32,483 bases of DNA from Gemmatimonadaceae bacterium (GTDB taxonomy: Bacteria; Gemmatimonadota; Gemmatimonadetes; Gemmatimonadales; Gemmatimonadaceae): NCBI GenBank assembly GCA_017881545.1, contig JADGQU010000001.1, forward strand, positions 1 to 32,483, given 5' to 3'. Each line of letters opens with the position of its first letter. Position 1 is the first letter of the stretch. Positions 16,720 to 25,455 of this stretch are shown one piece after another. The notes below the pieces were generated by a model, which ran no database searches, was not told where the DNA came from, and was given only the letters and a program-made list of their open reading frames with translations. Position numbers and translations under genes: made by a program.

Positions 16720-17985
16720 TCAGAACAGGCTGATCGTGAGTGGATTCAGCTTTGACGGATCGCCCACATAGGCGAAGCGGAATCCTTTCATGTATTTCCT
16801 GGCGACTCTTTGAACTGCTTCCGGAGTCACACTCTTCAACTCGTCCACGAAGCGATCGGCTTCCTTGTAGTCGCCTTCGTAGAGCTGTGATCGCGCCAGG
16901 AAGTCTGCCTGGGCAGCATTGGTCTCGTTGTCCAGGAAGTACTCGGTAATGAACTGCTCTTCGAGCTGCTTCAGCCCGACGGGGTCGAGCATACCCTGCT
17001 GAAGATCCACGACCGCTGCGCGCATCAGTTTTAGCGTCGTGTCCGGCGAAGCCGTCGACACATACAGTCCTCCTGTAGTCGCCGCGCGATCAACGAAAGG
17101 CGCATGCACATCGTAGGTGAGATTCTGCCGCGTCCGGATCTCGGCGAACATGCGGCCGGTTAGAACCGACGTCGCAACTCTGAGCGCCTGATAGTCTTCG
17201 CCGCTCGCCAGTGGACCGCTGTAGTAGCCGAGGATGTAGTTGGTGGGCAGCTGGCGACGTTCAACGATGACTGCTGTTGGCGCTTCGGGAACGCGTGGAG
17301 GCGCAGTCCATTTGTAGCTGCCGCGGGGAAGCTGCCCGATTGATTGGGTCACGAGTCGCTCGATATGGGCCCGGTCGACATTACCCACTACGACCAGCAG
17401 CATCCGCGACGTCACGAACTGCGTGCGGTGATAATCGCGCAGAGACGCCGAGTCGATAGCCTGGATGGACTTCTCGTTGCCGACAACCGAGACGGAGTAC
17501 GGATGGCCTACATACGTTATGCTGTCCGCGAGATAGTCGGCGAGTGCATCGGGATCGTCTCTCCGCTGTCTGATTCCGGACAGATACTGAGCCTTCACCA
17601 GGCTTATTTCGGACTTGGCCAGGTTCGGATGCATGACCCGATCGGCGAATACCGACCAGGTGGAATCGAATACTTCCGTACTCGATCGGATGCCGAACAT
17701 CGTCCAGTCCGCGCTCGGAGCAACTACAATATCGCTGCCCAATAGCGACATTTTCCGACGCAGCAAATTCTTCGGGAATTTTTGGGTTCCGCGCTCGGAG
17801 ATCTCGAGCAGGATGGGCTCGATCCCGGCGTTCGCATCAGTAACCTGCCGGGCACCGCCCAACAGGTAGAGGTTCGCCGCAACGACATTATTTGCGTCGT
17901 TCTGCCGCAGGATGACGTGCACGCCAGATACGTCGAAGCTCGTAGTGGCCGACGCAAGCGCCAGTGCAATTGAGAGCAGCATCAT
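16720..17985 (-). CDS. M16-family peptidase-like protein, no HXXEH zinc motif (non-catalytic partner)
   Basis: M16 fold signatures (ANLYLLGGARQ..., YLSGIRQRRDDPDALADYLADSITYVGHPY, YYSGPLASGEDYQALRVATSVLTGRMFAEIRTRQNLTYDV); HXXEH position replaced (NAGIEPILLEIS). Confidence 0.85.
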   Translation of the reverse strand: MMLLSIALALASATTSFDVSGVHVILRQNDANNVVAANLYLLGGARQVTDANAGIEPILLEISERGTQKFPKNLLRRKMSLLGSDIVVAPSADWTMFGIRSSTEVFDSTWSVFADRVMHPNLAKSEISLVKAQYLSGIRQRRDDPDALADYLADSITYVGHPYSVSVVGNEKSIQAIDSASLRDYHRTQFVTSRMLLVVVGNVDRAHIERLVTQSIGQLPRGSYKWTAPPRVPEAPTAVIVERRQLPTNYILGYYSGPLASGEDYQALRVATSVLTGRMFAEIRTRQNLTYDVHAPFVDRAATTGGLYVSTASPDTTLKLMRAAVVDLQQGMLDPVGLKQLEEQFITEYFLDNETNAAQADFLARSQLYEGDYKEADRFVDELKSVTPEAVQRVARKYMKGFRFAYVGDPSKLNPLTISLF

Positions 17986-19382
17986 TGTGTGGCCGCCATC
18001 ACCAGATCTTCCGGAGCAAGCTTGAGCGCTTGCCGCGCATTCGGCGCGATCAGAACCCCCGCAATGTGCGGCTTCCCAATGATGTAGCGGCGCGCGTAGG
18101 CGCGAAGGTCCCCAAGTGTCTGCTGTGCCATGTAGTCAACATATCCCATGTAGTACTCGAGGCTTGCTACGCTCCACCAGAATCCCAGCGTGTGCGCAAA
18201 TCCCGAGGCCCGCTCACGATCGAACGCGGAAGTTACTGCGCGATGCGCCTTGACCGCCTCGAGCTCGTCCGACGTGAAGTATCCTGGCGTATCAAACTTC
18301 GCCACCTCTGCATAGAGCGCGGCGAGCGCTTCCTTGAGCTGCTCAGGCGACGTCTGTCCACTGATTGTAATCGGTCCGGTATGGTTGAGCGTGTAGTAGT
18401 TCACGCCCACCGCTTGCCATAGTCCACTGTCGACAAGCCTTTGCTGGAACTGCGACTCAGGGTCATTCATAACGTCTGAAAACACGTCCGCCGCATAGGT
18501 GGACTTGGGATCTTGTCCGACGCTCGGACCCTGCCACTGAACTTGAACAGTCACCGCACCCACGCCTGCTTCGACGACCACTCCTTCGCTTTTCTGGAGA
18601 GGAGGAATTGCCGGAATTGGGTCAGCCACGAACGGATCGGCACCACGAGCCCATTGTCCCAACTCCCGCTCAGCAAGCGCAAACACTGTTGCAGGATTCA
18701 CGTCGCCGGCGACGATCAGCACGGAGTTGTTCGGCACGTAATACTTGTTCTGAATGAAGCGCATCTTTTCCGGCGTCGTGGTCGAAACTATCTGCCGGTC
18801 ACCGATGACGTCCTTTCTGCTGAAGTTACCGGGATAGAGCTTGGCATCCGCCTGGCGTGAGAGCTCGAAGAACGGGCTCGATTCGTTTCGGTCGTATTCT
18901 CCGATTACAACCTGCCGCTCACGCTCGAGCTCATCGCGGCGGAACAGCGGGCCGCGCAACGCCGTGGCCAGCAGCTGAATTCCATCTCCCAACTTTTCCG
19001 CCGGGACGGTCATGTAGTAGTTGACCCTTTCTTCCTGGGTCGTTCCGTTGAACACCGCACCGAGGTCCGACGCTCTGTCCCAGAACTGGTTGGGCTCCGG
19101 ATACTTCGAGTTGGCACGAAAGAACATGTGCTCGTACATGTGAGCCAGGCCCTCGTACTCGGGACTTTGGGTAAACGACCCGTTCTTTACATCGATCTCG
19201 ATCGTCGCTAGTGGAACACCGTGGTTCTCGACGACGATTACTTCCAGGCCGTTAGCCAGAACCTTGCGTTGAATGATCTTCTCGAGCTCCGCTCGCTGAC
19301 CCCGTACCTGCATCGGGGCAAGTGCTGATAGGACCAGCACAAGAGTGGCGCAGCAACGCAGGACACCTTTTCTTTCGGACAT
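17982..19382 (-). CDS. M16-family zinc peptidase (catalytic)
   Basis: Signal peptide; VLANGLEVIVVENHGVPLATIEIDVKNGSFTQSPEYEGLAHMYEHMFF (HMYEH = HXXEH) and downstream M16 motifs. Confidence 0.93.
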   Translation of the reverse strand: MSERKGVLRCCATLVLVLSALAPMQVRGQRAELEKIIQRKVLANGLEVIVVENHGVPLATIEIDVKNGSFTQSPEYEGLAHMYEHMFFRANSKYPEPNQFWDRASDLGAVFNGTTQEERVNYYMTVPAEKLGDGIQLLATALRGPLFRRDELERERQVVIGEYDRNESSPFFELSRQADAKLYPGNFSRKDVIGDRQIVSTTTPEKMRFIQNKYYVPNNSVLIVAGDVNPATVFALAERELGQWARGADPFVADPIPAIPPLQKSEGVVVEAGVGAVTVQVQWQGPSVGQDPKSTYAADVFSDVMNDPESQFQQRLVDSGLWQAVGVNYYTLNHTGPITISGQTSPEQLKEALAALYAEVAKFDTPGYFTSDELEAVKAHRAVTSAFDRERASGFAHTLGFWWSVASLEYYMGYVDYMAQQTLGDLRAYARRYIIGKPHIAGVLIAPNARQALKLAPEDLVMAATQ

Positions 19383-20337
19383 GTCAGATTCTGGGAAAGC
19401 CCGCTCGGACTACTACGGGCAACTGGTAACTCGACTCGACGCCAAGAGGCTAAAGCGCAATGAACCTCTTGCTCAATACACCACATTCAGGATTGGTGGT
19501 CCAGCCGATCTCTTTTACGATGCAACATCGGTCGAGGATCTGGCAGGGGCAGTTACTGCCGCCCGCGAGCTCGGGCTCGAATACTTCGTCCTCGGACTCG
19601 GCGCCAACATTCTCATCGGCGACAAGGGATTCCGTGGGCTGATCATCCGCAATACCTCGAGCCACCTCGAGTTCTTCGACGACGGAAGACTCTGGGTCGA
19701 GAGTGGTGCGGTGATGGCAAAGCTGATACCCCTGGCCGTCGAGCGCGGGCTATCGGGGCTGGAACACTACGTTGGAATTCCGAGCACCGTCGGCGGGGCC
19801 GTCTGGCAGAATCTGCATTTTCTCTCGCCGGCCCCGGACCGGGAGAGAACAATGTTCATCGCCGAAGTGTTTCAGTCGGCGGAACTGCTGACCTACGACG
19901 GGAAGCGAAAGACCGTCGACAGGGACTACATGCAGTTCGGGTACGACACGAGTACGCTTCACAAACAGCGAGACATCGCCCTGGCGGTGACATTTCAGCT
20001 CAATCAGGGGGACAAGTCGGTGATGCACCGCATCATGCAGGAAAACCTGAGCTGGCGCGGCGGCAAGCACCCCTGGCTCGAATATCATCCCAGTGCCGGT
20101 TCGATCTTCCAGAAGATCGAGGGTGTTGGCGCCGGCCGGCTGATCGACCAGGTTGGATTGAAGGGTTTCCGAAACGGCGATGCCCAGATCTCCCATATCC
20201 ACGCGAACATCATGGTCAATCTCGGGAAAGCCACAGCCAAGGATGTTCGCGAGCTCATCACATTGGCGCAGGACAAGGTGCGTGAGCGGTTCAACCAGAA
20301 TCTCAAGGTGGAGATAGGATTCATCGGCGAGTTCTGA
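19381..20337 (+). CDS. murB: UDP-N-acetylmuramate dehydrogenase
   Basis: YTTFRIGGPADLFYDATSVEDL, LGLGANILIGDKGFRGLIIR, GIPSTVGGAVWQN, HPSAGSIFQKIEGVGAGRLIDQVGLKGFRNGDAQISHIHANIMVN. Confidence 0.93.
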   Translation: MSDSGKARSDYYGQLVTRLDAKRLKRNEPLAQYTTFRIGGPADLFYDATSVEDLAGAVTAARELGLEYFVLGLGANILIGDKGFRGLIIRNTSSHLEFFDDGRLWVESGAVMAKLIPLAVERGLSGLEHYVGIPSTVGGAVWQNLHFLSPAPDRERTMFIAEVFQSAELLTYDGKRKTVDRDYMQFGYDTSTLHKQRDIALAVTFQLNQGDKSVMHRIMQENLSWRGGKHPWLEYHPSAGSIFQKIEGVGAGRLIDQVGLKGFRNGDAQISHIHANIMVNLGKATAKDVRELITLAQDKVRERFNQNLKVEIGFIGEF

Positions 20338-20403
20338 GACGAGCTTTTGATGGCCCACCGGGCTCGTCCATCAAAATGCATCCTCCCGGTCCAACCGATT
20401 CGA

Positions 20404-22356
20404 TCAAGTCGCCGATAGCTGCTCCGCCTCTTCCGTCACCGCCGTCCACTTCTCAATGGCGATGTCGAGCCGGCGCCGCGCTTCGTCCAGCGCCTTGCCG
20501 GCGATCAGTGATTTGTCGGTCCCCTCACGCGTGGTGTAGAGCTCCGGATCCTCGAGCAGCACGGTAAGCTCCACGATCTTTTTCTCGAGCGTAGCAACCT
20601 CCTTTTCTGAGTCTTCGACTCGCCGGCGTACTTCGCGAAGCGCCGTGCGGCTCTCGGCGCCCTGAGCTTCACGCCGTTTGGTCGTCTTGTGCTCCTTGAC
20701 TCGCCTGAGCGATTCCTGCTCCGCGGCGGTGACTGAGGCCGCATGCTCGCGTTCCCGGCTCTGCTCTTCCCATTCGGGGAAGGATCCCAGAAAGTCGGTG
20801 ATGTGACGCTCGTGCAGAATCCACACTCGCGAAGTCAGCGCTTCCAGCATCGCGCGGTCGTGGCTCACCAGCAGTATCGTTCCTTCGTACTCCGTCAGCG
20901 CGTCCTCGAGCGCTTCGACCGATTCGATGTCGAGGTGATTGGTCGGCTCGTCGAGCAGAAGGAAGTTGGCCCGGCCCAGGACCATCATGGCGAGCGCGAC
21001 TCGAGCCCGTTCCCCTCCAGACAGCGTATCGGCTCGACGTTGTGCTTCGTCGCCGGAAAACCCGAATCTGGCGAGGTGGCCCTGAACCTGGCGCCGTTCC
21101 CACTGTGGCCTGAGGTCGCTTATGACGTCATAGAGCGTTCGGTCCATGGGGACCTGCGCCATATCCTGGCGGTAGTAGCTGGGCTCGACCGATCCGCCTA
21201 TCCTCAACTCCCCGCTCGACACCTCGCGCTCGCCCATGAGCGCGCGGAGGAAGGTTGATTTTCCGCTGCCGTTCGGACCGACGAAGCCGATGACATCGCC
21301 ACGCTGAATGGTCGCGGTAAAGTCCGAGATCAGAGTTCTTCCTTCGACCCCGAGTGTCACGCCACGCGCGATGGCGACCTGATCGCCGCCGCGGGCCGAG
21401 ACGTCGAGCCTCAAGCCCAACGCGCTCCCCTCTTCCGCGGTGGGGGCGCTGAGGCGGGGAGCTCTGTTGAGTCGCTTGCGGCGCCCTTTAGCCTGTTTCG
21501 TATTCTGACCGGCAATGTTGCGCCGAATGTAATCCTCCTCGTCGGCTATCACCTTGCGCTGCTTGTCGTAGGCACGCCGCTGACTCAGTCTTCGTTCTTC
21601 TCGCTGCACGACGAATGATTCATAGCTTCCCGAATACGCCACTGCGCTTCCGCCTTCGAGATGGAGCACATGATCCACAACGTTGGCAAGAAATGCACGA
21701 TCATGACTGATAAGCAACACCGTCTTGTCGGTATTTCGGAGGTAGTCCTCCAGCCAGCGCGTTGTTTCCAAATCGAGGTGATTCGTTGGCTCGTCCAGAA
21801 GCAGGACGTCGGCTGCGCTTACGAGCTGCCTCGCCAGGCCAAGCCTTCCGCGCTCACCACCGCTCAATTGTTCCAGTGGCTGGGTGCGCGCTTTCTCCGC
21901 ATCGAACCCCAGCCCCTGCAGGACGGCATCCACTCGCGGAGTGAACGTGTAGCCGCCTTCGCGATCGAATCGCTCGAGGTCGCGATCATATCTGGCGAGC
22001 ATTTGCGGCGTAGCGGACTCACCTACCTGCGACAGTGAGTGGGCCTGTTCGGCAAGTGAAAGCTCCAGCGCCAGCAGATCGGAGAATTCTCCTGCGCCGG
22101 CTTCCCATACTGTTTTGGCATCGCCGAAGTCGCGATGCTGCTCGAGGAGGCCGAAACGCAAGCCGGGTTGGCGCGTGACGACTCCTTCGGTCGGCTGATG
22201 CGTGCCGGTAATGAGGCGGAAGAGGGTCGTCTTGCCGCTACCGTTCCGGCCGAGAATCCCCCAGCGGTCGCCCCGCCCCACGGTAAATGTTATTCCGCTG
22301 AAGATCTTGGACGCGCCGAATTCGACACCGGCATTCGAGACTGCTACTTGAGTCAA
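20404..22356 (-). CDS. ABC-F family ATP-binding protein
   Basis: Two ABC cassettes: GRNGSGKTTL/LSGGERGRLGLA/LLLDEPTNHLD and GPNGSGKSTF/LSGGERARVALA/LLLDEPTNHLD, C-terminal coiled coil, no TM. Likely TTG start at 22356 (ORF extends to 22377). Confidence 0.93.
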   Translation of the reverse strand: MTQVAVSNAGVEFGASKIFSGITFTVGRGDRWGILGRNGSGKTTLFRLITGTHQPTEGVVTRQPGLRFGLLEQHRDFGDAKTVWEAGAGEFSDLLALELSLAEQAHSLSQVGESATPQMLARYDRDLERFDREGGYTFTPRVDAVLQGLGFDAEKARTQPLEQLSGGERGRLGLARQLVSAADVLLLDEPTNHLDLETTRWLEDYLRNTDKTVLLISHDRAFLANVVDHVLHLEGGSAVAYSGSYESFVVQREERRLSQRRAYDKQRKVIADEEDYIRRNIAGQNTKQAKGRRKRLNRAPRLSAPTAEEGSALGLRLDVSARGGDQVAIARGVTLGVEGRTLISDFTATIQRGDVIGFVGPNGSGKSTFLRALMGEREVSSGELRIGGSVEPSYYRQDMAQVPMDRTLYDVISDLRPQWERRQVQGHLARFGFSGDEAQRRADTLSGGERARVALAMMVLGRANFLLLDEPTNHLDIESVEALEDALTEYEGTILLVSHDRAMLEALTSRVWILHERHITDFLGSFPEWEEQSREREHAASVTAAEQESLRRVKEHKTTKRREAQGAESRTALREVRRRVEDSEKEVATLEKKIVELTVLLEDPELYTTREGTDKSLIAGKALDEARRRLDIAIEKWTAVTEEAEQLSAT

Positions 22357-23450
22357 GAACGCAGCACGCTCGAACACGCTGCAAGGCAGCGCTCGAGCGA
22401 TTCCATGGTGTGGTCACCCATGTGACCAATTCGAAAGGTGGAGCTCTTCAGCTTTCCGTAGCCGGTTCCCACTACGATCCCACGCTTAGCCACAGCGGTG
22501 GTGAATGCATCCGCCGGGACATCTGACGGAAGCCTGATGGTGGACACCGTCGGCGATTGAGATCCGAGAGGAGCTATGTTGCCCAGCTTCTTTCCCGTTT
22601 CGTCGCTGATCTTCGTAATCCATTCCTGGGTGCGCGTAGCCATTGCCTTGTGCCGGGCCCAGCGTGTCTCGAGTCCCTCAGACTCAATCGATTTGGCCTG
22701 TGCTTCCGCCGCATAGAGCAGAGTGAGCGCCGGTGTGCTTGGTGTCTGGTTTCGCCGCGCGTACGCATCAAGCTCTACAAGATCGAAATACACGCCCCGC
22801 CCCTGGGTGCCATTCGCCTGATCGATGAAGCTCGTCGACGCGACGGCGAAGGAAAGCCCTGGCGGAAGGGCCAGTGCTTTTTGCGAGCCGGTCAGAACGT
22901 AATCGAGCTTCCATTCATCGAAACGAAGCTCTGCGCCCCCGAGTCCGCTCACACTGTCGATCAGGCAGACAATTCCATGGCGGTGCGCGCAATCCGAGAT
23001 CGCGCGCACATCGTTCAACGCGCCTGTCGACGTCTCCGAATGGACGACCGTGATCGCAGTGTACTTTCGCATGGACAGGCGCTCGTCCAGCTGGGGAATC
23101 GCATGCACTTGTCCCCACGCCACCTCATAGCGATCGACATCTCGCGCGCACATCGACGCGATGTGCGCGAATCGCTCCGAGAACGCTCCATTCACAAGAC
23201 ACAGTATCCGGCCCGGAGGCGCGCAGCGGATTGCAGCTTCCATCATTCCGGTCGCTGACGACGAGCTGATGTAAACCGGGCGATCCGTCTTGAATATTGG
23301 ACGGAAGCCTTCCTGAAGCCGTTCGAACAACTTCTCGAACTCCGAGCCGCGATGTGGAATCATCGGCTGAACCATCGCCATCATGATTTCTTCGCGCACT
23401 TCGGTCGGCCCTGGCAGGAAAAAAGTGCCAAAAGTTTTTGTGGGGGTCAT
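22353..23450 (-). CDS. Class V aminotransferase (alanine-glyoxylate/serine-pyruvate type); candidate phosphoserine aminotransferase
   Basis: FLPGPTEVREEI, SSSATGMMEAAIR, ETSTGALNDV, LIDSVSGLGGAELRFDEWKLDYVLTGSQKALALPPGLSF. Confidence 0.88.
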   Translation of the reverse strand: MTPTKTFGTFFLPGPTEVREEIMMAMVQPMIPHRGSEFEKLFERLQEGFRPIFKTDRPVYISSSSATGMMEAAIRCAPPGRILCLVNGAFSERFAHIASMCARDVDRYEVAWGQVHAIPQLDERLSMRKYTAITVVHSETSTGALNDVRAISDCAHRHGIVCLIDSVSGLGGAELRFDEWKLDYVLTGSQKALALPPGLSFAVASTSFIDQANGTQGRGVYFDLVELDAYARRNQTPSTPALTLLYAAEAQAKSIESEGLETRWARHKAMATRTQEWITKISDETGKKLGNIAPLGSQSPTVSTIRLPSDVPADAFTTAVAKRGIVVGTGYGKLKSSTFRIGHMGDHTMESLERCLAACSSVLRS

Positions 23451-24091
23451 TCCAGTATTAGTTCTCTCAGTTGGTCGAAATTCTCGATCACGAAGTCGGC
23501 GCGCTGCACCACCGGCTCACGCCGCATGAATCCGATAAACGCTGCGAAGCTGTCGACGACTGGTCTGATTTCGCAATCGGTCATGCCATCTCCGACTGCC
23601 AGTATCGGACCCTTGAGACCCATATCACGCACGGTCATTCGCTTCCCGTCTTGTCGTGTCAACAAGGATTGTTCGTCGAATCCAGCGTAGTTTCCTTCTT
23701 CGTCGAAGAAAACCGATACGGCGTGGACACGCTGTTCGTCGACACCAAGCTCTCTGGCCAGAGGCAATATCGCCTCACGCAGTCCGCCGCTGACCATCAC
23801 CAGCTGTACCCCACGCGATCTGAGCTCGGAAAGTGTTTCGCGGGCGCCTGGCGCGATGCGCTCGACATAAACGCGCCCCAGCTGCTCGATTTCTGCCATG
23901 GTCGGTTTCACCGCATGCATTCTTTCGACATAGACGGCTTCGATTGGCAGCTTGCCCTCCATTGCCCTTTCCGTCAGTCCTGCACTCCATGCCTTGATTT
24001 CGGCACCACGTAACGCGGCCAGCCAGTCTATTCCTTCGATTCCGCTCAGCGTCGAATCGACATCGAAGATGACGGAATTGAATCGGCTCAC
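23447..24091 (-). CDS. serB: Phosphoserine phosphatase-like HAD hydrolase
   Basis: From GTG 24091: VSRFNSVIFDVDSTLSGIEGIDWLA...QLVMVSGGLREAILPLARELGV...ILAVGDGMTDCEI. DXDST HAD motif; operon context. Confidence 0.85.
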   Translation of the reverse strand: MSRFNSVIFDVDSTLSGIEGIDWLAALRGAEIKAWSAGLTERAMEGKLPIEAVYVERMHAVKPTMAEIEQLGRVYVERIAPGARETLSELRSRGVQLVMVSGGLREAILPLARELGVDEQRVHAVSVFFDEEGNYAGFDEQSLLTRQDGKRMTVRDMGLKGPILAVGDGMTDCEIRPVVDSFAAFIGFMRREPVVQRADFVIENFDQLRELILE

Positions 24092-25455
24092 AGGATATTC
24101 CCCGGTGCGAGAATACCAAGAGGATCCAGCTCTCTCTTCACCGCCGTCATCATTGCGATCTGGAGCGCGTTCATCTGGAGCGGAAGCCACTTGCGTTTGA
24201 TCTTTCCGATCCCGTGCTCCGCCGCCACGGTGCCGCCGAGGGCGAGCACGCGTTTCAGCGTCTGTTCGACAACCGATTCTATCGTAGCAAGCTCTCGCGC
24301 GGTGCGAGCAATGAAATTCTGATGAGGATGGCCGTTGCCGGCGTGACCGTAGATCACCGCTTGCTCGATACCACTTTCCGCAGCCAGCGTACGCGCAGTT
24401 CTAATTGCTTCGGCGATTCTGTGATACGGCACCGCCCAGTCGGTAGAAACTTTTCTTCCGCCCGCGTCACGGTGTCTGGTTCCCCGCTCATTCATCGTCG
24501 ATGGAATACTGTGACGAATTCTTCGGGCTTCTCTTAGTCTTGCCTCACCATCAAAAACGACCGGGTCAAAATCCGGAGCAATTGATTCGATGAGCTCAGC
24601 CCACCTGCCGAGTGTGGAATCGAGATCGTCGCCAACCTCTTCCTCTACGTATATCATCGCGGCTGCTCCTTCCGGCAAGATTCCAGCTTGGGCCGCGGTG
24701 CGCGCGATCTCGATTGCCTGATCGTCGAAGTATTCGATGCAACGCGGGGTTACCGTACGCGATTCTCGCGTCGCCACCACGAATCTCAGCGCATCGTCCT
24801 CCGCCCTGAAGAATACCGCGAGTCCGACAACGTGGGCCGGGAGCGGCAGCAGGGTCAGCTCGGCCTCCACGACTATTCCGAGGGTACCCTCGCTCCCGAT
24901 GAACCAATCAATGGGATCGTGGGCAAATGCGTAACCGACGGTGTTCTTCTCGAGATTGGTTCTCCGAAACTCCATTAACTCGCCGTTTGCCATCACTACT
25001 TTCAGTGCCTGCACGTGCTTCCGTGTTGCGCCGTACTTGAAGGTACGGGCCCCGGATGCGTTGCACGCGATTGCCCCGCCAATCGTGGACTCCTCCTCGC
25101 TGGTCGGGTCTGGTGCGAAGAGGAGACCCGCTGCTGCCGCGGTCCGCTTTATTTCGCCGACGAGCGCCCCCGGACCAGTCTTGATCGTTTTTGTTCTTTC
25201 GTCGATTGTAGAAATGCGATCGAGTGCGCGAAGCGAGAGCAGCACGCCAGTGTCGGTAATGGATGCCGCCGTTGTGCTCGTCTGTGCGCCCGCGCACGTG
25301 ACCGGTGTGCGGTCAGCGGTCGCTCGCCGCAGCAGCTCGATGACCTCCTCTACCGATTCAGGTCGAGCTACCAGCTCTGGAACCAGACAAAGGCCCGATG
25401 CATCGGCTGCATAGGCTTCTCGTACGCTCTTGTCGCTGCTTAGGCTGACACTCAC
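24088..25455 (-). CDS. FAD-linked oxidase (GlcD / D-lactate / D-2-hydroxyglutarate dehydrogenase family)
   Basis: VAO/PCMH FAD domain (PVTCAGAQTSTTAAS, PTSEEESTIGGAIACNASGARTFKYGATRKHV, GSEGTLGIV) and C-terminal GHAGNGHPHQNF, AAEHGIGKIKRKWL. Confidence 0.88.
   Translation of the reverse strand: MSVSLSSDKSVREAYAADASGLCLVPELVARPESVEEVIELLRRATADRTPVTCAGAQTSTTAASITDTGVLLSLRALDRISTIDERTKTIKTGPGALVGEIKRTAAAAGLLFAPDPTSEEESTIGGAIACNASGARTFKYGATRKHVQALKVVMANGELMEFRRTNLEKNTVGYAFAHDPIDWFIGSEGTLGIVVEAELTLLPLPAHVVGLAVFFRAEDDALRFVVATRESRTVTPRCIEYFDDQAIEIARTAAQAGILPEGAAAMIYVEEEVGDDLDSTLGRWAELIESIAPDFDPVVFDGEARLREARRIRHSIPSTMNERGTRHRDAGGRKVSTDWAVPYHRIAEAIRTARTLAAESGIEQAVIYGHAGNGHPHQNFIARTARELATIESVVEQTLKRVLALGGTVAAEHGIGKIKRKWLPLQMNALQIAMMTAVKRELDPLGILAPGNIL

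Noticed and set aside
20338-20376. True H-type pseudoknot
   Set aside because: The connecting loops would be about 0 nt, which is sterically unlikely; alternative hairpins are the safer reading.
22557-23258. 233-aa plus-strand ORF opposite the class V aminotransferase
   Set aside because: Antisense shadow ORF, Arg/His-rich, no family features.
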